A DNA stretch of 8,280 bases from Actinomycetes bacterium. Its GTDB lineage: Bacteria > Actinomycetota > CALGFH01. Where the stretch lies: positions 1 to 8,280 of the forward strand of contig JASLIH010000667.1 of the NCBI GenBank assembly GCA_030152105.1, written 5' to 3'. A program made the position numbers and the translations under genes. Numbering within the stretch: the first letter of the stretch is position 1; every line of letters begins with the position of its first letter. The notes under the pieces are model-generated. The model saw only the letters and a list, made by a program, of their open reading frames with translations. It had not been told where the DNA came from and searched no databases. Shown one piece after another: positions 1 to 5,030 of this stretch.

Positions 1-824
1 GGCAGGAAGAGCACCCCGACCACGCTCGCCCAGGCGGCCAGGTTGACCTCGCCGACGGCGATCAGGATCGCCGCGACCAGCATCGACAGGCCGGTCAGGG
101 CGGCGGCCAGGGCGACCCACCGGAGCTGCAGGCGCTCGACCCCGCGGGCGGACCGGAAGCGGACCACCAGCGAGGCGGCTCCGGCCAGGATGGTGAGGAG
201 GCCGGCGAGCAGCGCGAGCTGGTTGGCGACCCGAAGGGCGCCGCCGTAGACCTGGGGGTCCAGCGGCCCGGAGACGAACTGGGCCAGCGGGTCCAGCGAC
301 CCGGGCGCGATCAAGGCGGCCACCAGGGCGACGGCCACCGCGACCGCCAACCCACGGGCCCACCATCGCCAGCGGGGCGACGGCGGCGACCCGGTCGGGG
401 TCAGCAGCAGGACGAACCCGACCGTGGCCAGCACGACGGCGATCGTGACCGGATAGAGCCGGGCGACGACGTTGGCGGCGGGCAGCGCCCCGGGCCGCAC
501 GACCAGCCCGTAGGGGATGTAGCCGACGGCCGCGCCGCTGACGCTCATGACCACGCCCATGGCCAGCAGCAGCCACCCCACCGGGTGCCGCGGGCGGCGG
601 CTGGCCAGCACCGCCCCGACAACGCCGGCCGTCAGCGCCGCCACCGTCGGCGGGATCGCGAACGGCGCCAGAACAGTCAGGTCGGGCCGGCCAGCCCGCC
701 GGTTCAGAAGGTCGAACCACGGAGGAGTGGCAAGCAGGACCAGCTCAACCGCAACCAGGGTCCAGGCCAGCACAGCCGGCCACCGGCGCAGCCGCGCCCG
801 GGCCCCCTGGCCTTCGAGCAACAC
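1..824 (-). CDS. Multi-pass membrane N-terminus of a probable sensor histidine kinase (partial, runs off left edge)
   Basis: I translated this reverse-strand frame by hand. It stays open from the kdgK stop to base 1 and has no stop in the window. About 274 codons are visible from the chosen GTG start (824-822). They form roughly seven to eight hydrophobic segments, near residues 15-33, 50-74, 82-103, 124-142, 156-173, 199-221, 236-258 and 264 onward. Short motifs resemble the membrane sensor part of actinobacterial histidine kinases: HPVGWLLLAMG (80-90), TPTGSPPSPRWR (142-153) and RGVERLQLRWVALAA (227-241). Any HisKA/HATPase domains would lie beyond the window, so the kinase assignment is inference from the N-terminus; another multi-pass membrane protein is possible. 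The start is uncertain. GTG824 follows a GGGGAGGG Shine-Dalgarno sequence. An in-frame GTG at 896 with GGAGG at 901-905 would add 24 mostly Gly/Pro/Arg residues. Confidence 0.6.
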   Translation of the reverse strand, partial: MLLEGQGARARLRRWPAVLAWTLVAVELVLLATPPWFDLLNRRAGRPDLTVLAPFAIPPTVAALTAGVVGAVLASRRPRHPVGWLLLAMGVVMSVSGAAVGYIPYGLVVRPGALPAANVVARLYPVTIAVVLATVGFVLLLTPTGSPPSPRWRWWARGLAVAVAVALVAALIAPGSLDPLAQFVSGPLDPQVYGGALRVANQLALLAGLLTILAGAASLVVRFRSARGVERLQLRWVALAAALTGLSMLVAAILIAVGEVNLAAWASVVGVLFL

Positions 825-828
825 TCGG

Positions 829-836
829 CCCTCCCC
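829..836 (-). promoter_or_regulatory. Shine-Dalgarno sequence for the membrane sensor gene
   Basis: On the minus strand this reads GGGGAGGG, ending four to five bases before the GTG at 824-822. It is the stronger of two ribosome-binding candidates for this gene. The other is GGAGG at 905-901, four bases before GTG 896. The site is the main reason for choosing the shorter protein, in which the first membrane helix begins about 14 residues in. Confidence 0.5.
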
Positions 837-977
837 GCCACCCCGGCCCTCCGGGGCCGCCCGGCGATCCTGAGCGGGCCCGTTCGTCGTCGGCACCCGG
901 CCTCCGATCTCGCCGCCGTCCTCGTCGCGTGGTCGGCGCCCAGTATCAGGGCTCTCCGTGACGGGGCCGTTACGGGA

Positions 978-1928
978 TCAGCGGTGCACGGTGCCGGGGC
1001 GGTGGCCGAGGGCGGCCAGCTCGTCGCGGCTGGGGAGGCCCTCCCAGTCGCCGGGGACGGTGACGGCGAAGGCGCCGCAGGCGGCCGCGGTGGCCAGACG
1101 CTCGGGCACCGGGCGGCCGGCCAGGGTCTCGGCCAGGTAGCCGGCGACGAAGGCGTCCCCGGCGCCGACCGGGTCGACGGCCCGCGCCGGGACCGGCTCG
1201 ACGGTGTGGACCTGGCCGTCCACGGCGGCCACGGCGCCGCGCTCCCCCAGCTTGACCACGGCGTGGCCGCCGGCGAGGGCGGCCAGGCCCCGGGCCAGCT
1301 CGGGCGGGTCGCCGTCCAGGCCGAGCAGCTCGGCCTCGTCGTCGCCGGCGAACACGATGTCGGCCCTGGCCGCCAGCTCGCGGCAGACGGCGGCGGCCTG
1401 GCCGGGCGGCCACAGGGCCGAGCGGTAGTTGAGGTCGAACGAGACCGGCACCCCGGCCGCCCTGGCCAGCTCGATCGCGTGGTCGACGGTCGCCCTGGCC
1501 GAGTCGCTGAGGGCGGGGGTGATCCCGGTCACGTGCAGCACCCCGGCCGCCGCGACCTGGGCCGGGTCGAGGTCGCCGGGCTCCAGCCGCGAGCCAGGGC
1601 CGTTGCGGCGGTAGTAGCGCACCCGGACCAGCTCGGCGGTGCGCCGCTCCTTGAGCATCAGGCTGGTCGGGGCGCCCGGGTCGCGCACCACCCCGGCCAC
1701 GTCGACGCCCTCGGCCCGGATCCTCGACACCACCAGCTCGCCCAGCTCGTCGTCCCCGACCCGCCCCACCCACGCCGCTGGGCAGCCGAGCCGCCGCGCC
1801 CCGATGGCCACGGTCGACTCCGCCCCCGCCACTCCGAGCGTGAGCGAGCTGGCATGGCGCAACCGCCCCACCTCGGCCGTGGTCAGCAGGGCCATGGTCT
1901 CCCCCACCGCCAGCAGCGGCCCGGTCAC
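978..1928 (-). CDS. kdgK: 2-keto-3-deoxygluconate kinase (PfkB/ribokinase family)
   Basis: This is a 316-residue cytoplasmic sugar kinase. It is predicted to phosphorylate 2-keto-3-deoxygluconate (KDG) with ATP to give 2-keto-3-deoxy-6-phosphogluconate (KDPG). The N-terminus has the ribokinase-fold opening LLAVGETMALL (5-15). A substrate-pocket segment LGVAGAESTVAIGARRLG (31-48) follows, then the family stretch VGRVGDDELG (54-63). YYRRNG (105-110) and SFDLNYR (163-169) match residues that bind the keto acid in KDG kinases. The PfkB signature DPVGAGDAF (252-260) holds the catalytic base Asp258 and the anion hole. Length is normal for the family. The start is GTG 1928-1926, overlapping the aldolase stop as GTGA, which implies translational coupling. 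The upstream neighbour uses this enzyme's product, which supports the substrate call. A related PfkB sugar kinase (fructokinase, or a galactonate-derived KDGal kinase) cannot be excluded. Confidence 0.87.
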   Translation of the reverse strand: MTGPLLAVGETMALLTTAEVGRLRHASSLTLGVAGAESTVAIGARRLGCPAAWVGRVGDDELGELVVSRIRAEGVDVAGVVRDPGAPTSLMLKERRTAELVRVRYYRRNGPGSRLEPGDLDPAQVAAAGVLHVTGITPALSDSARATVDHAIELARAAGVPVSFDLNYRSALWPPGQAAAVCRELAARADIVFAGDDEAELLGLDGDPPELARGLAALAGGHAVVKLGERGAVAAVDGQVHTVEPVPARAVDPVGAGDAFVAGYLAETLAGRPVPERLATAAACGAFAVTVPGDWEGLPSRDELAALGHRPGTVHR

Positions 1929-2575
1929 CGGCCCACCCCGGCGGCGGCCACGGCCCGCCGCGCCCGCTCGGCCAGCCCACGCAGGTCGCCACCGGGGTCC
2001 CCGGCGTCCCCGAGCAACGGCGACCCGATCCCGACGGCGACCGCCCCGGCGGCCAGGTAGGCCCCGATGTCGTCGATCCCGACCCCGCCGGTCGGCACCA
2101 ACGGCACCTCGGGCAGCGGCGCCCTGACCGCCTTGACATAGGCCGGCCCACCCACCGCCGACACCGGGAACACCTTGACCGCCGTCGCCCCCGCCGCCCA
2201 CGCGGCCGCCACCTCGGTCGGCGTCAGCGCCCCCGGAACCACCGGGACGCCGTTCCCCACCGACCAGGCAACCACCTCCGGCCGGAAGTCCGGCGCCACC
2301 AGGTAGGTCGCCCCCGCCGCCACCGCCAGCTCGGCATCCCCGACCGACCGGACCGTCCCAACCCCGAGCATCGCGTCCCCCGGCAGCTCGCCGTTGAGCC
2401 GCCCGAACGCCTCCAGCGCCCCCCTTGAGGTGAGGGTCACCTCGATCGCCCGCACCCCACCCTCGTACAGCACCCGCCCCACCTCGGGGAACTGGGTGGC
2501 ATCGGCCGCCCGCAGGATGGCCACGACCGGCACGGCACGCACCCGCGCAAGGAACAGCCGTTCGTCCCGGCTCAT
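1925..2575 (-). CDS. eda: 2-dehydro-3-deoxy-phosphogluconate (KDPG) aldolase, class I
   Basis: This 216-residue protein belongs to the KDPG/KHG aldolase family of TIM-barrel Schiff-base aldolases. It should cleave KDPG to pyruvate and glyceraldehyde 3-phosphate in the Entner-Doudoroff route. The strand motifs appear in order: VVAILRA (17-23), IEVTLTS (44-50) with the general acid/base Glu45, GVGTV (71-75), PGALTPTE (114-121), VKVFPVSAVGG (133-143) with the Schiff-base Lys134, and the phosphate-binding PTGGV (161-165). The usual S-P-G-F segment is APDF here (94-97), as in some DgoA-like or actinobacterial relatives, so 2-keto-3-deoxy-6-phosphogalactonate is an alternative substrate. The ATG at 2575-2573 gives a family-length protein. 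The upstream Arg/Pro-rich extension in this frame lies over the dehydrogenase gene and is not real. No clear Shine-Dalgarno precedes this ATG; it overlaps the stop of a small ORF as ATGA, suggesting coupled initiation. It overlaps kdgK by four bases. Confidence 0.9.
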   Translation of the reverse strand: MSRDERLFLARVRAVPVVAILRAADATQFPEVGRVLYEGGVRAIEVTLTSRGALEAFGRLNGELPGDAMLGVGTVRSVGDAELAVAAGATYLVAPDFRPEVVAWSVGNGVPVVPGALTPTEVAAAWAAGATAVKVFPVSAVGGPAYVKAVRAPLPEVPLVPTGGVGIDDIGAYLAAGAVAVGIGSPLLGDAGDPGGDLRGLAERARRAVAAAGVGR

Positions 2576-2619
2576 GGGAGCGAAGCTCGGGCGGTGGCGA
2601 GCAGGCGAGGCGGGGTCAT
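2572..2619 (-). other. Possible 15-codon coupling mini-ORF between dehydrogenase and eda
   Basis: Between the dehydrogenase stop and the eda start lies a tiny ORF encoding MTPPRLLATARASLP. Its ATG (2619-2617) overlaps the dehydrogenase stop as ATGA. Its own TGA (2574-2572) overlaps the eda start, again as ATGA. It therefore fills the 40-base gap with two coupling junctions, the same geometry used elsewhere in this gene run. Seen in sequence: the frame and both overlaps. Inferred: that ribosomes pass through it to reach eda, which has no clear Shine-Dalgarno of its own. It may be a chance frame or a vestige. Confidence 0.3.
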
Positions 2620-3581
2620 GGGCGGGGCGCCGGGGTGTTGACCGGGGAGCGGGGCGTGCTGCCCTGCAGGACCCGGAGGGCTTCGCGGGCCACGTCGGTC
2701 TTGAGGGTGTGGAACGCCTCCTCGGAGTACCAGGCGGCATGCGGGGTGGCCACGACCCGGGGGTGGCGGGCGACCCGCCAGCCGAGGTCGCCGGGAGGCT
2801 CGTCCTCGAGGACGTCGAGGGCGGCCCCGGCCAGCGTCCCGGTGTCCAGGGCGGTCAGCAGGGCGGCGGCGTCGACCAGCCCGCCCCGGGCGGTGTTGAC
2901 CAGGAACGCGGTCGGCCGCATGCGGCCCAGGGCCGCCGCCCCGATCAGGTGGTGTGACTCTGGCGTGAGGGCGGCGTGCAGGGAGACCAGGTCGGCGGCC
3001 TCCAGCAGCCCCTCCAGCCCGACCCGCTCGATCGGCGGCCCCGACGGCACCTGGGGGAGGTCGTAGCCCAGCACCCGCATGCCCAGCCCGGCCGCGCGGC
3101 GGGCGACGGCGGTGCCGATGGCCCCGCAGCCGACCACTCCCCAGGTGAGGGTCGAGAGGCGCCGCAGCGGCCGGGCCGGTGCCAGGTCCCAGTCGCCCTC
3201 GCGGACCGACCGGTCGAGCACGACCACCCCCCGGAGCAGGGACAGCGCGAGGGCCAGGGTGTGGTCGGCGACCTCGTCGCGGCCGTAGTCGGGCACGTTG
3301 GCCACCCAGACCCCGCGCTCGGTGGCCGCGGCCACGTCGACGTTGTCGACCCCGACCCCGTACCGGACCACCAGGCGGCAGCGGGGCAGCGCGTCCAGCA
3401 CCTCGCCGGTGATCGGCACGTACTGGTTGATGAGGACGTCGGCGTCGCCGGCCTGGGCGGCCACCTCCTCGGGGGTGCGGCAGGCCAGCACCCGCAGCTC
3501 GACGTCGTGGCCCTCCAGGGCCGCCCGTTCCGGGTCGACGTTGCCGTGGTCGCAGTCGGTGATCGCCACGACACCGGCCAC
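2616..3581 (-). CDS. NAD-dependent D-isomer-specific 2-hydroxyacid dehydrogenase (CtBP-like)
   Basis: This is a 321-residue cytoplasmic oxidoreductase of the D-2-hydroxyacid dehydrogenase superfamily, interconverting a 2-keto acid and a D-2-hydroxy acid with NAD(P). The substrate-domain loop RYGVGVDNVD is at 73-82. The Rossmann glycine motif GCGAIG is at 151-156, with an acidic residue Asp174 after the following strand that favours NAD over NADP. The catalytic set is complete: Arg232 in NTARGG, Glu261 in DVLEDEPP and His281 in TPHAAWYSEE. The aromatic-Tyr-Ser-Glu context after the histidine resembles the CtBP-like branch more than classical SerA. There is no C-terminal ACT domain, so a regulated phosphoglycerate dehydrogenase is unlikely. 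The start is GTG 3581-3579, three bases after the DinB stop, with GGGGAG just upstream. Its position before eda and kdgK suggests a sugar-derived 2-keto or 2-hydroxy acid substrate, such as a ketogluconate, hydroxypyruvate or glyoxylate. The exact substrate cannot be read from sequence. Confidence 0.85.
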   Translation of the reverse strand: MAGVVAITDCDHGNVDPERAALEGHDVELRVLACRTPEEVAAQAGDADVLINQYVPITGEVLDALPRCRLVVRYGVGVDNVDVAAATERGVWVANVPDYGRDEVADHTLALALSLLRGVVVLDRSVREGDWDLAPARPLRRLSTLTWGVVGCGAIGTAVARRAAGLGMRVLGYDLPQVPSGPPIERVGLEGLLEAADLVSLHAALTPESHHLIGAAALGRMRPTAFLVNTARGGLVDAAALLTALDTGTLAGAALDVLEDEPPGDLGWRVARHPRVVATPHAAWYSEEAFHTLKTDVAREALRVLQGSTPRSPVNTPAPRP

Positions 3582-3584
3582 CGC

Positions 3585-4094
3585 CTACTCCCCGGTGGCC
3601 CCGTCGAGCTGCTCGCGGAGGATGTCGGCGTGGCCGACATGGCGGGCCGTCTCCTCGATCATGTGGATCAGGATCCAGCGCCGGCTCATCTTCCAGCCCT
3701 GGCGCCGGGGATGCTCGGCGATATCGTCCAGCGAGGACGCGGCGGCCACGATCGCCCGGCTGCGGTCGCACTCGCCGTTGTACAGGGCCAGGACGTCCTC
3801 GGTGGTCTCGTCGGGCTCGATCCGCCAGTCGGCGTCCGGGTCCTCCTTCGTCCAGGGGAGGCTGACCTCCTGGCCGTCCCACACCCCCTGGAACCACGAG
3901 CGCTCCACGTAGGCCAGGTGCTTGACCAGGCCGAGCAGGCTGGTCCCGGAGGGGACCATGGCCCGGCGCAGCTGCTCGTCGTCCAGGCCCTCCAGCTTCC
4001 ACAGCAGCGTCGCCCGCTGGAAGTCGAGGAACCCGGCCAGCATCTCGCGCTCGCCACCGGTGCTGGGCGGCTCGGGGCGGTTGTCCTCGGTCAT
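3585..4094 (-). CDS. DinB-family (DUF664) protein, putative metal-dependent four-helix-bundle enzyme
   Basis: This 169-residue soluble protein is of the DinB/YfiT-like superfamily, DUF664 branch. DinB-fold proteins are four-helix bundles that bind a metal through histidines. Some act as mycothiol- or bacillithiol-dependent transferases, but most DUF664 members have no assigned function. Visible hallmarks are LVKHLAYVERSWF (56-68) and the C-terminal stretch MSRRWILIHMIEETARH (136-152), followed by GHADILRE. His59, His144 and His152 are the best metal-ligand candidates; Glu148 lies between the last two. Helices alternate with an acidic segment, EDPDADWRIEPDETTED (84-100). The ATG at 4094-4092 is chosen because AGGAGG (4101-4096) sits three bases upstream and it overlaps the xdhC stop as ATGA. 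A longer in-frame start at 4148 would lie inside xdhC. Its position in the CO dehydrogenase run hints at a role in thiol chemistry or protection, but that is only inference. Confidence 0.8.
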   Translation of the reverse strand: MTEDNRPEPPSTGGEREMLAGFLDFQRATLLWKLEGLDDEQLRRAMVPSGTSLLGLVKHLAYVERSWFQGVWDGQEVSLPWTKEDPDADWRIEPDETTEDVLALYNGECDRSRAIVAAASSLDDIAEHPRRQGWKMSRRWILIHMIEETARHVGHADILREQLDGATGE

Positions 4095-5014
4095 GGGCCT
4101 CCTGTCCGTTCGAAGTGGTCGCGGCAGCCGACCGAGCAGAAGTACCACGTGACCCCGTCACGGACCGCCGTGGGGGCGCCGGCCACGGCCACCGTCATGC
4201 CGCAGACCGGGTCGACCGCCTCGGCCGGCGCCGGGGCCGCCGCCCCGGCCGGGGCCAGGCCGGATGGGTCGCCGGGGGGGTCCCCCGGTCGGCCAGGGAC
4301 CAACCCGTGGCGCCAGTCGACCAGCTCGGCCAGGATGGCCACGGCGATCTCCTCCTGGGTCGAGGGGCCGAGGTCGCGGCCGGCCGGGCTGCGCACCCGG
4401 GCCAGGTCGTCGTCGGTCACCCCCTGGGCACGGAGGGCGTCGAGCACCACCGCGGCCCGGCGGGCGCTGGCCACCAGCCCGACGTAGCCGACCTCGGCCT
4501 TGAGGGCCGAGGCGAGCGCGTCCTCGTCGCCGTGGCCCATGGTGGCCACCACCACCGCGTCGGGGCGCTGCGCGGGGTCGAGCTGGTCGGCGACCCGCCA
4601 GCCGACGATGCGGGCCAGCTGGGAGAGCGTCCGGCCCGCGACCCCCTCGCCGAGCACGGTCAGCAGCGGCCCCGGCAGCTCAGGCTCGATCAAGACCTCG
4701 ACCACCCCCTCGGAGGCGCAGCGGCTCTCGGCCACGACGACGTCGTCGGGCGCGCCGGCGCCCGACCCGGCCGGGCCGATGTGGACCAGGCGGGGCTCGC
4801 CGTCGGCCAGGGCCCGCAGGGCCTCGCGGACCACGATCGGCTCCGAGCAGGCCCCGCCGACCCACCCGGCCAGGGTCCCGTCGGGGGTGACCAGTGCCCG
4901 GTCCCCCCGCCGGGTCGAGGCCGGCCGGACCACCCGGACCACTGTGGCCAGGGCGTACGGCTTGCCGTCGGCGGCCAGCCGCCCGGCCTCGACCAGCACC
5001 TCGGTCCTTGTCAT
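4091..5014 (-). CDS. CoxF/XdhC-family CO dehydrogenase maturation protein with C-terminal YHS-like domain
   Basis: This 307-residue protein has three parts. Residues 1-110 are the XdhC/CoxI N-terminal domain: YALATVVRVVRPAS (20-33), LVTPDGTLAGWVGGACSE (41-58) and RCASEGVVEVLIEP (98-111). Residues 117-237 are the XdhC Rossmann domain: VLGEGVAGRTL (120-130), VVVATMGHGDEDAL (154-167), YVGLVASARR (177-186), PAGRDLGPSTQEEIAVAILAE (210-230). A Pro/Ala/Gly-rich linker follows. Residues 268-301 resemble a YHS metal-binding domain, DPVCGMTV (268-275) and YFCSVGCRDHF (291-301), with Cys271, Cys293 and Cys297. XdhC-family proteins bind molybdenum cofactor or aid its sulfuration and insertion into molybdenum hydroxylases. 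The neighbouring coxL makes a CO dehydrogenase role likely. The cysteine domain could handle metal for the Mo-S-Cu site (inference). The ATG at 5014 is the second of two ATGs in a duplicated junction; the first meets a stop after three codons. No clear Shine-Dalgarno is visible, so coupling to coxL is likely. Confidence 0.85.
   Translation of the reverse strand: MTRTEVLVEAGRLAADGKPYALATVVRVVRPASTRRGDRALVTPDGTLAGWVGGACSEPIVVREALRALADGEPRLVHIGPAGSGAGAPDDVVVAESRCASEGVVEVLIEPELPGPLLTVLGEGVAGRTLSQLARIVGWRVADQLDPAQRPDAVVVATMGHGDEDALASALKAEVGYVGLVASARRAAVVLDALRAQGVTDDDLARVRSPAGRDLGPSTQEEIAVAILAELVDWRHGLVPGRPGDPPGDPSGLAPAGAAAPAPAEAVDPVCGMTVAVAGAPTAVRDGVTWYFCSVGCRDHFERTGGP
4096..4101 (-). promoter_or_regulatory. 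Shine-Dalgarno sequence for the DinB-family gene
   Basis: The minus strand reads AGGAGG here, three bases before ATG 4094-4092. It lies within the last codons of the XdhC-like gene. It supports the 169-residue start over the longer in-frame alternative at 4148. Confidence 0.6.
4272..4288. repeat. Perfect 7-base inverted repeat with G7 run inside the xdhC linker
   Basis: The plus strand carries CCGGGGG, a three-base loop GGT, then CCCCCGG. The left arm begins within a run of seven G (4274-4280). It encodes part of the Gly/Pro/Asp linker between the XdhC and YHS-like domains. A stable mRNA hairpin here could slow ribosomes between domains, or the run could be prone to slippage, but low-complexity GC-rich linkers produce such repeats by chance. 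Confidence 0.4.
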
Positions 5015-5030
5015 CTACCGCGTCATCTAC
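5011..5030 (-). repeat. Duplicated stop-start element at the coxL/xdhC junction
   Basis: The minus strand contains TAGATGAC twice, offset by 12 bases. The first TAG (5029-5027) ends coxL and is directly followed by an ATG (5026-5024). That ATG opens a frame of only three sense codons before the second TAG (5017-5015), which directly precedes the real xdhC ATG (5014-5012). The arrangement looks like a small tandem duplication of a stop/start coupling site. Confidence 0.6.

Noticed and set aside
1..873. Plus-strand open frames at 43-249 and 547-873
   Set aside because: Both are Arg/Ser/Ala/Thr-rich with no motif, and the opposite strand encodes a convincing multi-pass membrane protein across the same bases.
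958..973. Imperfect palindrome after the kdgK stop as a possible terminator
   Set aside because: The six-base stem has a mismatch and no U-run follows on the minus strand, so it does not support a terminator call.
897..980. Stop-codon readthrough joining KDG kinase to the membrane sensor
   Set aside because: The frame is shared, but the bridge is low-complexity, there is no sign of a recoding signal, and both proteins have their own plausible starts and ends.
585..2060. A 491-codon open frame on the plus strand
   Set aside because: It lies antisense to kdgK, the end of eda and the membrane sensor; composition is low-complexity Arg/Gly/Pro/His with no recognisable motif.
2576..2740. N-terminal extension of the KDPG aldolase frame
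   Set aside because: It would overlap the dehydrogenase coding end, is Arg/Pro/Ser-rich, and adds 55 residues to a protein that is already family length from the ATG at 2575.
2572..4161. A 529-codon open frame on the minus strand
   Set aside because: It is an out-of-frame shadow of the DinB-like and dehydrogenase genes, Arg/Gly/Pro-rich. Only its last 15 codons, the ATGA-bracketed mini-ORF, were kept as a possible coupling element.
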